A stretch of DNA of 64,000 nucleotides, from assembly GCA_007922225.1 (NCBI GenBank), contig ML680037.1, forward strand, positions 2,648,876-2,712,875. Direction: 5' to 3'. Source of the stretch: Emydura subglobosa. Lineage: Eukaryota > Chordata > Testudines > Chelidae. The translations under genes and the position numbers were made by a program. The notes under the pieces are model-generated. The model was given only the letters and a program-made list of their open reading frames with translations. It searched no databases and was not told the origin of the DNA. Positions 11,366 through 23,599 of this stretch are shown here, one piece after another (position 1 is the first letter of the stretch; each line of letters starts with the position of its first letter).

Positions 11366-11445
11366 TATTTATTAGTGATAGTGCAGTAGCATCTATGAGT
11401 GGCAGTCATGGACCAGGACTCCATTGTGCTAGGTACCCGTGCATA
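11366..11445 (+). repeat. Old dispersed repeat, ATTGTGCTAGG type (copy 1)
   Basis: AGTCATGGACCAGGACTCCATTGTGCTAGG and flanks resemble a common old amniote repeat whose next segment (GCTGTAGCACACAAAGAGCA...) appears at 44779-44850. Identification is from memory of the pattern; class unknown. Confidence 0.4.
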
Positions 11446-11481
11446 CACACACTGTCAGTACCCTAAAGCCTTTCAGTATCA

Positions 11482-11545
11482 GGCTTGGTCTCTGCTACCA
11501 ACTTATGTCGGTATAACTGTGTCACTTAGGGGTGTGAAAAATCCA
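11482..11545 (+). mobile_element. Fragment of MITE family A
   Basis: GGCTTGGTCTCTGCTACCAA followed by CTTATGTCGGTATAAC and GGGGTGTGAAAAATCC matches, with drift, the outer 60 bp of the family A MITE at 2476-2735 (minus strand). Only one end is present. Confidence 0.55.
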
Positions 11546-11871
11546 GTGTGAATCTCTGACAAGCTATAGGAGCTAAATAAGGCCTATCAAGCCAAAGCAC
11601 TTTTTGCTCCAGACTTTGAGGTAATAATAAAGACAAGAGAACATTTATTTTGACATTAAACTGAGGGGTTACCCCTGGGGCTGCCCTGAAAGACAATTTG
11701 AACTGGTAGATCACTACAATTCTGTTGCTCTTAGGTTTTAGATTGCAACTCATTTGTGTATATATGTTTGCTTGCTTTAACCATTGAATACCTCTCTTAT
11801 TTCTCTTTCCTTGATAATAAGCTTTTAGATTGTTTATCACAGGACTTGCTACGGGCGTTGTCTTTGGCGTA

Positions 11872-12987
11872 TGTCACCGCACCTCAGTGGGTCACAGCTG
11901 AGGATGCCAGATTCAGGACAAACTGCAGAGAAAAAAAGACAGACTCACCCCACACTGGTGGTTATTCTATCCTTCAATTATACCAAGCCAGTAACAAAAG
12001 TAAGCTTCTGTCTCACACACTGGTTAACAAGTAGTCAAAGAGGCCGTCTCCTGAGGCATACCCACGCTTATCTCACCACCCAGACACTGGACTCTGTGAT
12101 AAGTGGTTATTGAAAACCAGTTTAATCACATATAGGTTTCTTCTAATCTCAAGAGATCTGTCACTTAACCAGGTCAATATATAACTCAGATTTTACCAAA
12201 TAATCCTGATAATGCCAATCCTTTAGTAACTACAAACTAAAGGTGTAATAATAAAAGAAGAGACTTAACAATGGTTAATAGACATATACATACAAATGAT
12301 TTTTCAGTGTTCATAGATCAGAATCAAAGGAATGCTGGAATAAATTGCTGTCTAGTAACATCCAAAAGATTGGAAGGTCCTCAGCCCATAGTTCAAATGC
12401 TCCTTTTAGTTGTAAATCCACAGTCTAGGGAGTCAGCCAGTCAGGGCAGAAAAGAGGCAAAATGGAGTCATTCCAGGGGTCTTTTATACTCTTTGCCATG
12501 TGCCACCTGGAAATCTTCTGTTTCAAACAAAGCTCACAGTCCAGCTTGTGGAAAATTACAGGCACAGGATGGAGTCCAGGGTCACATGGGCATAACACAT
12601 GTCCTTACATGGCTTGATGACTCACCGTATTCTTGCAAAAGTATCCACAGGCATAGTTTGCTGGACAGGATGAATTTCTTCAATGGCCCATTGTTAGAGT
12701 GAAGTGTCCTTAATGAGCTATCAACACATTGCTGTCTGGCTCAAATGTAAATCTTAACTGGTGGGTATCACCAGGAACAAACACATTTGGGATCAAATAC
12801 ATGGCCAATATTCATCACTTTAGATACAAAGAGGATATATGCAGAGAAACAGGATAATCATATTTGATAGATTGTAACTTTTCCATTGATACCTTACATG
12901 ACATACTTTGTACAAGATTTGTTGTAATTGTATAATAATGGTAATATCAGTGAAGTAAATGGTCATATTTAATCATGCAGCATCACA
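11872..12987 (-). mobile_element. LTR-like repeat (possible solo LTR)
   Basis: On the minus strand the block starts TGTGATGCTGCATGATTAAA and ends GGTGCGGTGACA, i.e. TG...CA with similar TGT(G)A/TGACA ends, as in LTRs. About 1.1 kb, no coding domain; a 143-codon open frame at 12271-12702 (+) has no motif. Flanking short duplications are not convincing. The assignment rests on end structure and remembered turtle repeats. Confidence 0.4.
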
Positions 12988-13130
12988 ATGTAAGACCTAG
13001 GTACCAAATGATTTGGGGCAAGTGACTGATCTCTTGTGACTGGAAGCAACCTGAATATTGTGTGATTGTTGGTGTAAGAGACCATTTATCACTAAGTCCA
13101 GCTTGCCTGGGTGGCAAGATAGACTGGAGA

Positions 13131-13385
13131 GTCTAAGGCAGGGGTGAGGAACCTTTTTTCTGCCAAGGGCCTGATGGTGGTACGCGGAAGACGGCTTAGT
13201 GTTCGCCACCGAATTCCCCGCTGCCGCTGCGCCGCCGCCGAATTCCCCCCCGCCGCCGAATTCCCGCCAAATTCCCCCCCGCCGCCGAATTTCTGCTGAA
13301 TTCCTCCCCACCGCCGAATTCCCCCCCCCCGCCGCCAGGGCCAGAACAAATGATTTCACGGGCCATCCCCGCCCCTGGTCTAAGG
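13131..13385. mobile_element. hAT element with GC-rich core, TSD GTCTAAGG
   Basis: The element is 13139-13377 (239 bp). It starts CAGGGGTGAGGAACC and ends CCATCCCCGCCCCTG, whose complement is CAGGGGCGGGGATGG. Perfect 8-bp duplications GTCTAAGG flank it at 13131-13138 and 13378-13385, diagnostic of hAT transposition. The core (13205-13340) is a GC-rich degenerate array of CCGCCGAATTCC-like units with repeated GAATTC. It is nonautonomous; proline-rich frames across it are artefacts of the repeat. Confidence 0.9.
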
Positions 13386-14949
13386 GGACTGTCTATGACT
13401 CCACAGTAAGACTGCTATAGTGATCCAGGAGTTCACATTTGTTACTGAGTCAGTGAAATCTAGTTATAGAACACACCACCAGTTTGGGGTGTCTGCCCTG
13501 TTTTTGACAGTCTGCTCTGAGGTAGACACTCACAGTCATGAACCACTCCAGACAGTGTGGCGGTAAGTAACTAAAATTTGACCCATCCCCCTTCTTTCCC
13601 CTTTCCCAGCAGTTTGCAGATAGTGGCCTCAGGTCCCTTTTTATCTGGGGGATGGTCCTTAGAAAAAACCCATGTAAAATATTGGCACTACATTAGTTGC
13701 AAGGCCAGTCCAAGGAAAGCAAAGTCTTAGCCCAGTCAGTTATTCTTTCCAAGGATGTTACAGCAACGTTCTTGACAGCCTGAGATATCAACATGTGAAA
13801 CTGCTTGATTCATGTGGAGGCTCAGACTTATAAACATGTTCACCAGCAGGCTGGTGTTTAACTCATACCAAAGTAATCCGGTGGTTTTCTTTGCATAAAC
13901 CTATTGTTTCTATTTTTAAAAACTTGGATGGCATTTCAGTCTTGTAGAGATGAGGGCGATATAATTACGTAGAAGACCTCTGTTGTATTCTATCGGTACT
14001 TATAGTGCTATGCTAATCAGCTACGATCTTATAATCTCTATTTAAAAAAGGAGTTACTATAGTGACTTCATAATAAAGCTGTGAGAAGATTTTCATTATA
14101 AGCCTGATTTTGGCCTCTTTCCCTACTTTTTAAACTTTCTGTATCAAGCTTCCCACATGTAGTCTTTGCCCAGAGGAGAGTTCTTCTGGCAAATTCTACA
14201 ATGAAGGTAAGAATTGTCAATTTAAGAATTTTTGGCATACTGAAAACTGACAATGAGGAGACAGCATACAATAAATGGAATTTGATAGTAAAGTAAACAA
14301 CACAGGGGCTATTGTACTGTCTGTTCTGCATTATTCATTTTGATATTTATTTAAATAAATTTCTTTTTAAAATTTAAATGAAACTGCAGCAGAATTTGCA
14401 TTCTGCTGCACCATATTGCCGCAGAGCCCAGGCACTCTGCCAACAGAATTTAGATCTGGTTTTCTGTGGAGTACATGGGGCTTTGATTACCAGCCATGGC
14501 AAACTGAGGCATGGCCATATCCCCGTGCCAGAAAGATAAGCAATCCTTGACACGCAGATACATGGTATGGAATGTAGAACAGGAATTACAATGTATGTTC
14601 ATTATCATTATTAGTTTTAAAACAGAATTGCTTTTCTCCAACAGACGATTCAGTGCACTTCAAAATAAATCCAAGAATACATGAAAAATGGATGGTGGGG
14701 GAGGTAAATGGAGGGTCAGTAGGGTTCATGTTAAGAAAAAAAAGCACCTATGACTTTTCTGTTTCAGAGGCATCTTTTAACAAAATAGAGAAAAATGGAC
14801 AGAAATAGATGTCAAGGGGGAGCAAGTGCCATGTGTGGGATCCAAAACAGAAAGGTGTGATCAGTTGATCACTTGTTCACACAACACGCAAGCTACCCCA
14901 AAGGACAAGGCGTAAGGAAGAGGTCTCAAATGTGAATACAACCAACTCC
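13386..14949. other. Unassigned noncoding DNA
   Basis: AT-rich, no recognised repeat end or coding motif. I see nothing specific. Confidence 0.45.
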
Positions 14950-15303
14950 ATTTAAGGTAGTGGTCCCCAAACTTTTTACCCCACGCCCCCCTTTACCCTT
15001 GTCCTTGCCCCTTGTCCCCTCCCCAGCTGGGGTGGGGAGTGGACCACGGTCGAAGCCAGGGACTGCGGCTGGAAGCAGGGCATTGGTTGGGGGGGCTGCG
15101 GTTGGGGCCAGGGGCCGAGGCTGGGAGCAAGGCCGCGGCCGGGAGCTGAGACAACAACTGGGTGCCAAGGTGGGGGCTGTGGGGCCCGGGGCAGAGTGGG
15201 CTGGGTGGCGCTCTCTCCCTGACCCTGGGAGAGAAGGGGCTGGCCTAGGCTTTGCCACCCTCCCCCCCCAGATTCCCACAGTTTGGGGACCTCTGATTTA
15301 AGG
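14950..15303. mobile_element. hAT element, TSD ATTTAAGG
   Basis: The element is 14958-15295 (338 bp). Ends TAGTGGTCCCCAAACT and AGTTTGGGGACCTCTG are inverted repeats (14 of 16). Perfect 8-bp duplications ATTTAAGG lie at 14950-14957 and 15296-15303. The interior is a G-rich, CpG-containing low-complexity stretch. Nonautonomous; open frames on both strands here (14926-15301) are composition artefacts. Confidence 0.92.
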
Positions 15304-15929
15304 CTTTTAAAATCAAAGTGGCCAAATTAAAGTCAATCTATCACTGTATGTGAAGAAAGCAGTGTGGGCATATTATGTTCACTTGCTGCTGTATTCTGAA
15401 CTCGCAGCATGCAATGAAGATTCACTGCTCTCGGCTTCATTGAAATGGAATTACAAATCATCAAACCTCATGTGTGCGAGGTCAGATGTTGCTGTTGTCA
15501 AGCCATCACAAGGTAAATAAGGGCAAACTTCTGTAAATTGCAGAAATGAAATCAAGCACTTTTGGATCACACGTCCAATACATGGATTTCCAGTGGAGCA
15601 ACAGTGATGCCAAAATTGCTAACCCAATAAAGAGGGCCACAGAGGAAAAGAGAGAATCCTCATAACAATAACATTTACCCTCTACAAAGGCTTCTGTTTC
15701 CACACTGTTGAGGCTGTGGTAGCTCTGATGCATTCAGCAGGCAATATTGGTTAACAATTCCTCCACAGCAGAGACTAACCTTGCAAACTCTACAGGTTAA
15801 GGAAGTACTCATTGCTACAAGACATTGTGGAGGCAAAGAGTGTAGTATAATTTTTAAAAGGGATTAAACAATTATATGAATAACATTCATAATTACACTA
15901 GCTAAGATATTTATAAGGGATAGATCAAC
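15304..15929. other. Unassigned noncoding DNA
   Basis: Nothing recognised on either strand. Confidence 0.45.
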
Positions 15930-16134
15930 CCTTATGCTTCAGGGTATAAGCCAATCTTCAATTACCTGGGGATCGGAGGACAATTTCCCGATATCAATGT
16001 TATTGCATAATTGTTCATAAAGGCAGTTTTGCAACTTCCTCTGAAGCATGTGATATTACTAACTGCTAGAAACAAGATATTGGTCTAAATGGATCATTGA
16101 TCCCATCTGCCATGGCAATTCTCATGTTCTCATT
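15930..16134 (+). repeat. LINE 3'-end-like old repeat
   Basis: GCTTCAGGGTATAAGCCAAT ... CCTCTGAAGCATGTGATATT ... GGTCTAAATGGATCATTGAT ... CATGGCAATTCTCATGTTCT follows a pattern I recall as a frequent sauropsid repeat ending in short TTCTTATG-type tails. The resemblance suggests a LINE 3' end, but the family cannot be fixed by eye. Confidence 0.45.
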
Positions 16135-17156
16135 AGTGCTTCCCATAGGATATCTGTGTTCAGGATTATTTTTCACTAGATGTTTAGGCTTGCATTTCTT
16201 CAAATTGAATCTCCTGTTGTCATTTTCTGGCCATGTTTTTAATCTTACTAGGTCCTCAGTGAGGCAATCTTCCCTCCCAAGGTTACTGAACTGGAGCTTT
16301 TTGGTATAGTAAATACTATATTTTAGTTATAAGACTCAGCTCACCACATTTCAGTTACACCCACTGAAATTATGCTATCATTGAGTAAAATTGTTAGTTT
16401 TTGTCTCTGTATATACAGTTTTATACTTTCCTTTTTCTTCAAAAACTTTTCTTTCAGACACACTTCATTTCCTGTCTAACTTCATATGTTAGAAATACAC
16501 ACCACATCATTTGAATTAAACAAAAAAAAATCCCCTATTCCTCTTCCCCTACATATAGTTTGACATCTATATAAGAAGCTCTTGCCAGTTTTGAAACTGG
16601 AAGGTTGATAATTCTTTTGCTTACATGAGACCATTTAATCCAGCCAGCTCTCATTACAAAAGGCATTTTGACCTTCATGAATCCAAAACCTTCCCATATT
16701 GGTCTCTTTGGTCTCTATCTCCTCCTCTCTTTGCTTGCTGTTATATAGTTCTCTGTCTTCAGCATACGGATAACATTCTATACCACGCTTAGAAATGAGC
16801 TCACCGAGAGGTCTTGTCTATAACCTGGATAACATGGGCAATAGAATACATCTTTAAGGGATGCCTCAGGTCATCCCCCTTAATGATAACACCACATCTT
16901 CCCCTTATCTTTATATGGCCTGAACCACTGAGAGCCAATGCTAGAGCAACATCCCTTAGATACCAAAGCATCAACCCATGGTCAGTACTGTAAAAAACTG
17001 CTGGGAAAGCCAGTGTGACGAAAATGGGTGGCTGACAACACTGCTTTCAAACCAGCATGAAATCATTTATGGCCCTGACAAATGCATTCTCAACTTCAAA
17101 GGAAGGCCAGAACCCAGAATGGAACCTGCCCAACGTGTCACTGGTCTAATAATTGA
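16135..17156. other. Unassigned noncoding DNA
   Basis: AT-rich; an A-run at about 16521 and T/C-rich strips only. No gene or repeat recognised. Confidence 0.45.
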
Positions 17157-17304
17157 TTAGTCATCAAAGGGGCAGAAACCAGGGATGCTGCTGCACCCCC
17201 TGGCTTGAAGTGGTTTCCATCAGACCCAGGGTTTACAGTTTGGTTCAATGGCTGGCTCTCAGCACTGCCACTGCAAAAACTGTTCCAGCACCACTGTTAG
17301 TCAC
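17157..17304. mobile_element. Small hAT element, TSD TTAGTCAT/TTAGTCAC
   Basis: The element is 17165-17296 (132 bp). Start CAAAGGGGCAGAAAC and end GTTCCAGCACCACTG are inverted repeats at about 10 of 15 positions. 8-bp duplications TTAGTCAT (17157-17164) and TTAGTCAC (17297-17304) differ at one base. Internal CTGGCTTGAAGTGGTTTCC and CAGCACTGCC blocks match a remembered turtle hAT family. Noncoding. Confidence 0.7.
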
Positions 17305-17908
17305 TGATCTCTTAATTGTACTCCCCAGAAGGGGGAAGATATGGACTGGGCAGTAATTGTCAAACAGTCCAATGCGGAGACAGAACACCTCTGCATGTCA
17401 CAGAGTGGTTGGCATCATTCCTGTCTTTAAGTGAGGCACTGATAATGGCTGCCAATCATCTGCATAGGCCGATGACTTAGGGAATCTCTGCTGGGTGGCT
17501 CCAGTTCCATTCTCACTCTCAGTTATCCTCCCCTGGGAAAAGCCAGACGTTGACTCAGACGGCTTCGGTGCTTATTCAGTAGATACATTTCTGTGGTTGA
17601 AAAGTAGGGACTTTGGTGCACGGTATTAGTGAGGTCATCTCCCATTTAAGGTCTGCAAAATGTATACCTGCATTTATGCACCTGTCATTCCTTTGTGGCA
17701 TACATCAAAGTGTTAGAATAAGAAATATTCAGGTTTACAACTGCAATCATTTTTTGCGGCTATAAAAATGTGGGTGCAAGGTTTACAGGCTAATTATCCT
17801 AGCAAAAAGGAAAACAAGACTCACTGTGGCTGGAAAAATACTCCTTTATTTCTGCACTTTAAGCCTGAGTGTATTTGTAAGTTATGGGCTTGTTTCTCTT
17901 CCTCTGCA
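17305..17908. other. Unassigned noncoding DNA
   Basis: Nothing recognised. Confidence 0.4.
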
Positions 17909-18170
17909 GGCTTGTCTACATGGTGGGTTAGTGCACAGCAAGCCAGGGTGTGAGCACAGAGTGCTCTAGCTTGCTGTGCACTAGCTGGCCAAGTGCGCCC
18001 TACTCCAGCACACTAAAAGTTCAGTCTGAAATGGGAGCGTGTCAAAGTGCACTACAGAACTTCCAGAGCTCTGCAGCTCATTCCATGCGACGAGTTAGTG
18101 CACGGCAAGCTAGCGCACTGTAGATTCACACCCTGGTTTGCCATGCGCTACCTTGAGGCATGGCCAAGGC
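17909..18170. mobile_element. MITE with long subterminal inverted repeats
   Basis: GGCTTGTCTACATGGTGGG opens the element; the segment TTAGTGCACAGCAAGCCAGG GTGTGA (17928-17953) is complementary to 18127-18152 (TCACACCCTGGTTTGCCATG). A further direct copy of the motif (GTTAGTGCACGGCAAGC) is at about 18090. The GTCTACA end suggests a Harbinger-like origin. No certain target duplication; noncoding. Confidence 0.6.
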
Positions 18171-21132
18171 CTCAGTCAAAGAGAAACAGGCCCACAGTTT
18201 GCAGTTAGACTGAGATTTAGTCTGCTTTTAAACCAGCATACCTGCACTGACTTAGTGAAGTGACACCTGACTTACTGTTCTGTCACTGAGAGGAGAAGCA
18301 GGTCTTTGAATAAAAAATAAACTGCTTTTCTGTATAACCATTTGCTGAAGATTGAGATGAGATTAATGTGATTCATAAACTGGATTAAATTGGAAAGCTC
18401 ATCAGAATGTACACCTTGAAATGGCCTCCACTTCTTGAACCCTTTGGAAAGAGATAGATGTTGATTTAAATGCACAGAAGGAGGTCAGAAGAAAAAAAAA
18501 GCCAATTGTTTGAGAAAGAAGTTGTGGTTCTCTGAAAGGGACAGTCCCTTCCAATGAAGGGACTCTGAAGACAGCTGCACACCCATGCACACCCATTACA
18601 CTATGTGTAGGAAGCATTCATGTTTCCTGTCTGAGGAGCAGAAGGATAATGTGACAAAGCCACAGTGACATTTTACATTGTTTTGTTGTTTTTTTCAGTT
18701 TCTCTTTTCACGGCCAGACTGTGTGATTCACCAGGGTTCTTCATGAAAGCAGGAGCGGGGTGAAGAGGAAACATGTAAAACTCAGCTATTGAGAGAGTGG
18801 CCTTAAGCACTCTCATCCAACGGGTCACCATGGTTTACAAGCAAAGCAATAAGGAAGAGGGTTAGCACACTGATGGCACAAGTCTCATGCTGAAACTGAT
18901 CAGCTGTATAAGAAAGGCTTTTTGAACTCTTAGGGCATGGCTGTGCAGAAGGCCATGGCATGTTTCTTTACCGCAGACATAGCAACTGCACAGTCTGTAT
19001 CAGCTGATTTCTTCCACATGGTGAATCTGGACTGTCTCCACTTGGCCCCTCCTAATGCAAGGAAAATTATGAGTATGTTGCAAACAGAAATCAATCAGAT
19101 TTGAATTAAATTGTCTGTGTCACTGGAGGCAGGGCAATATCTGGAGGAGACAAATGCTATGTCTTTCTTGCTTGAGTTTCAGCCAGCAACACTTGTAGAG
19201 GATCTGGTTGTGTTGGCCAAATTGCCTGTCACAACCAATGCTTTGGATCCTTTTCTTCTTGGTGGATAAGAGCCAGTCGGGAAGTAATGGGTCCTTTGCT
19301 GGTGCAAGTTGTCAATGCCTCCATCAGGATTGCTTTAAAGGAAGCCTGCATTCAGCCTTTAATTCTTGGTTAAAGTTATGGCAAGACAACTCTGGATGTC
19401 TCTACCTTCCTTGACCCTTGTCAATTGGGATCCAATCTGGGTATGACACAAGGACTTGTCATGCTGCCTGATTATCTTCTCCTGCCAATCAATAAACACC
19501 AGTACCCTGATTCTTTGTTCTGATCCAGTCACTTTCACTTCTCTGGTTCAGTGAGTAAGTCAGAATAGACTCCAGCCATGCCCTCACCCCTCAAAGCCAT
19601 ACAGATAACTTATTGAGGGGCACAAAAATATGATTCTGACAGGAAAAGCTGTGGATGGTGGAAGAAATGGCAACTTTTCAACCTGGATCCAGTTTGTAAA
19701 TACTCATCCCAGTATCCGTTTTCACACATGAAACTGCAAAGTAAGGACTAGTTGTGCTGATCACACAGCTGTAGTTGAAACCACAGTGGCTGTTTCTTCA
19801 AGCATCCAAAGAGAAAATACAAGATTACGCACCCACTTATGTGTGAGAGAAAAGATGCCTATAACTACATGCCTACACACAGTGTTTCTAAGTCACAAAT
19901 AACATTTTGACATGTGTGAAGTACTTAAATTAGTTACAGCCTATTATGAAATTAAACCTGAGGATTTGCTTGAGACCAGAATTAATGGACATAGCACAGA
20001 ACTCAGATAGTATAATGATGAGGGTCATGTAGGTGCCTAGATAAAGGGAATTCCAAAAGTAAAAAAACCCAAAAAACAAACTCATTAAAAAAAACATTCA
20101 GTGTTTCTACTTCCCTATCATCTCATTCGCGATTTGTTTATTTTTAAATGGGATAAGGGATGGACATTAAGATTACCAAATCAGAGCAGGGCATGGTGTT
20201 GAGCAAGTCCTGAATGTCTGGAAACCAGAGTACATATTCTCAAATCAGCTTTGCAATAGTTCTGCAGTGCTTACACGTAATATTTCCCCAGTAGGGTGTA
20301 TGTAAGTGCTGTGGGAAGCACTCATTGATGAGACTATGTGCAAGCAACATAGCACTCCAGTAACTTGTCTTTGGGTATTGGGCCACTGGCTTTTTCTTCA
20401 TACATTCTCACTTGGCTTTTTGTCTTTCCCTTTCATCTAGTTTTCAAATAATGGCCTTTTTAAAAAACATGTTACAATTTCTGCCCTTTGAAAACCACCA
20501 CGTCCACAAGCCTATGTAACAATGTATCTATCTACTCTGGGGGCAGATATAAAGCACTAATCACCATGGTAGTGTACCAAAGCACTGTAGAGAGATTTAA
20601 AGAACAACAGGGAAGCTGCCAGTAAAATCTACTGCTGTTTTGAGTTTTGTGATTGAATGTAAATTTTTTGTGTTGACAGAGAGGCACAAAGAAATTTTTA
20701 CAAAAATTTCAAATGCGCCAATAGTTAAGATTTTTAGCCTAAAAAAGTATTTCATTTATTCATACTATAAGAAGAAATTGGACATTTGGAGGTTGGTGTG
20801 GGGCATGACTGGAGTCCTAAATGTTCCAGTCTCATGGCTTTTCCTTCTCAGAAGCAGAATCCCAGAATACGATCATGAACTTTTGGCTTGGCATCAGATT
20901 AATACCCCTATCCCAGGGCCAGTTCAGAAGTCTGAACCTTTTATCTATTTGATCCAGTTGTGAAAAAAACCCTGTAGTTTTGCCCAAACTCCAGAAGGAA
21001 ATAATAAAAATGTATTAAGGTTAGCATTCAGAGAAATGATGCAACTTCTTTTGGTATTTATGATAGGATGAGGATTACAAGAAAATAACAGTAAAGCAAT
21101 ACTCTTTCAAAGTTCAGAGCCTCTGGCGTCCT
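18171..21132. other. Unassigned noncoding DNA
   Basis: About 3 kb without a recognised repeat, coding motif or long inverted repeat. Largest open frame is about 107 codons (20640-20963, +) without motif. Confidence 0.45.
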
Positions 21133-21134
21133 TG

Positions 21135-21790
21135 TCTACATGGAGCAATTTAGCAGCAGAATGATACTGCTATAATTATACCCCTGTAGTTACACCAGTA
21201 CAATTCCCAATGCAGACATTCTTATTCTGGTGTAAGAGGGCATTTTTCCAGTCTAGTTTGTATCACTTACAAAGTGACATAAGCTAAACCAGAAAAAGGT
21301 ACTTTTATTGCAAAACAAGAGAGTGTCCACGTGGAGAGTTACACTGACCTAACTGAAGTGGTTTAACTATATCTAAGGATGCGATTTGGCCATGGAGGTT
21401 AGGGATTCTGTGATTTTCCGGGATCCCTGTGTCTTGTGGGACAGAGCTGGAGCAGCTGTCAGTCAGCCCTCGGCTGCCGCCAAACAGCTGACTGGCCGGC
21501 CAGCCTGGGGGCCGCAGAACAGTTGACTGAGTACCACCCCCCTGGCACTCAATAGCTGATCAGGGGCAAGGCCACTGGAGCAATGGGCTGAAGCAGCTGC
21601 AAGCCCTGGCAGTTCTGTTTTGCCCCCTCCCCAAGGTATTTTTAATAAAAGTCAGGAAAGGTCACAGCTTCCATGAATTTTTGTTTATTGCCTGGGACCT
21701 GTCCCTGACTTTTACTAAAAATACCCATGACAGAATCTTAACCTTAACTATACCAGCAGATTTCAGCCAGTAAATTTCCTCCAGGAAACC
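21135..21790 (+). mobile_element. MITE family C, interrupted by a hAT
   Basis: The left end TTGTCTACATGGAGCAATTTA and the block CTATAATTATACCCCTGTAG match 43192-43219 and 43482-43585. The sequence is continuous up to 21373, is broken by a hAT (21374-21746), then resumes ...CTATACCAGCAG. The right end is not clear and is set near 21790. Confidence 0.55.
21366..21754. mobile_element. hAT element, TSD ACTATATC/ACTATACC
   Basis: The element is 21374-21746 (373 bp). The start TAAGGATGCGATTTGGCCAT and the reverse complement of the end (TAAGGTTAAGATTCTGTCAT) align over about 20 bp. Duplications ACTATATC (21366-21373) and ACTATACC (21747-21754) differ at one base. The interior contains CATGAATTTTTGTTTATTGC and ACTTTTACTAAAAATACCC, familiar from a turtle repeat. 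Noncoding; inserted into MITE C. Confidence 0.7.
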
Positions 21791-23302
21791 AGCCCAAGAG
21801 TGTATTCTCTCACTCTATGACTGAAAAGTGCAGAGGGAGCCTCCCACCATTTTCAGTTGCAAAGGCCTGAAAGAAGGAAGTGTGTCCCTTGTCACGTCAG
21901 TACCCAGAATGTTCTTCCAGTTTGCAGCCATTTCCTAGCAGTGCTGAGGGCTAAGCCCAGGGAGCAATCTCAAAAGCTTGTTCGTGCTTGTTGGTATTCA
22001 GAGTCCTGTTCTCTTTTGTTTGCTAGAAAACAATACTTGATTTCCCTCCATTTTGTGGGTGAAAAAAGCATACCCGAGTTGATTAACATGATTATTATTA
22101 GATAACATTTTAAATAATTTTTATATTGAATTATTATATTATGCATGCTGTTGCAAATGAGATTTTTAGACTAAATATGTTTTTATGTTGGAATTGGTTG
22201 GCAAATTATATAAGGAGTCATTGCTCTTAAATAACAGGGGGGGAAAGGAATTAGTGCCCTGAATCTCTTTCACATTGAGACCTATTGTCAGTTTATTAAA
22301 TTCAGATTTATTGCTGACTTCCTAGCCAAAAAATAGCTATTAGCACACTATAACATGGAGCATAAATTTGAGTTCACTGAATCAAAGACATTATTAAACA
22401 AAAAATGACTCAATGACCTGTCTGAGCTAATAAATCTTGTTGTCCACATAAAACAAGACAAGAATTTATGTCTATTAAATGTGTAGAACTAATGTAACTG
22501 TGGTGGTTAGTAGCTGAAATGATTTCTTTAACAATGTGGTGCTTAACCACAGGCTCTCATAATTATTTTAATTACAGACAAAAATATCTACATAAGACAA
22601 TATTTGTACAGAAATACTTTCTTATATGGAATTAAAATTAAAGTAGCCAGATGGCTTGAGATGTCTGAAATTGTAATTGGGCCACCAGATTTCACAACTG
22701 GTAGACAGAATCCCCTTGGACTAAAGATCTGTTTTTAATCTGCAGGTTTGCAATGCAAAGGGAAACCACACATTGTCTCCATTAGAAAAGTCCCTGTTAT
22801 AACACTCTGACATAAACTTCCTGAACATTAGTTCAAAGTTCAGGAGAATGTGTAAAGTGAAGTCTCTCTCTCTAATATCCAACATGATTCCCAGAAATAT
22901 GCTCTCTCTGCACACTGTCCAACTCACATGTAACTGCCTAACTGCCGGGTTATGTCTGCCAAAATGGACTCCTTACTTTGCTATACTAATAGTCAGCTGA
23001 ATGTCTGACTGAAGAAATTAGTGTTACACAGTTCTGACATCCACCAAACACTATCAGAGGACACAAATTCCATACGCTTTTCAGTTTCTAGGTGTCCCAG
23101 ATGATTTTTCTCATTTTTCATAGACATTGAGGAATATTAAGTCTGTCTGCTGGAATGAACTGGACAGTGGGTGTTTGCATAAAACAGAGTCACCTGTGCT
23201 GCATAATTAAGGTCATTCTCATTAGCAATGTTTCTTACATACCACAATTCCTTCCAGATGCGTTATTGACTGTGATAATGCTGCTGTCATCAGGTTCACA
23301 TA
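21791..23302. other. Unassigned noncoding DNA
   Basis: AT-rich, repeat-poor by eye, no coding motif. Could include conserved noncoding sequence, which cannot be judged without alignment. Confidence 0.4.
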
Positions 23303-23576
23303 AATATGAATAGAGCTGGTTGGAAAACACTTTTTCCCCTCATGGAAATTTTTGACTTTTTGTGAAACCTGGGAGGCTCACCCTCTGATCCACCCCCTGT
23401 GAACAATTTTTATTGCAGGTTTTGGCAACAAAATGAAAGTTGAAAAAAAATGTATTTTGGGGGGACGGTGTTTTTGATGGGTTTTTCACTTGCTGTGAAA
23501 ATGTTCATTTATAAAAAACAATTATCCATTGAAAACACATTTTAATGGAAAATTTTTGACCAGTCCTCATTATGAA
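23303..23576. mobile_element. hAT-like element, TSD AATATGAA/ATTATGAA
   Basis: The element is 23311-23568 (258 bp). Start TAGAGCTGGT and end ACCAGTCCTC are inverted at 7 of 10 positions; the interior is rich in TTTTTGAC/GAAAA runs. Flanking octamers AATATGAA (23303-23310) and ATTATGAA (23569-23576) differ at one base. An old, diverged copy. Confidence 0.6.
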
Positions 23577-23599
23577 GATTCATTCTAACTTTTCTGTAA

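Noticed and set aside
13092..13420. Proline-rich and glycine-rich open frames on both strands
   Set aside because: They are translations of the CCGCCGAATTCC array inside a hAT element with perfect target duplications.
14926..15301. 113- and 117-codon open frames on opposite strands
   Set aside because: They coincide with the GC-rich interior of the hAT at 14958-15295; no domain and no codon structure.
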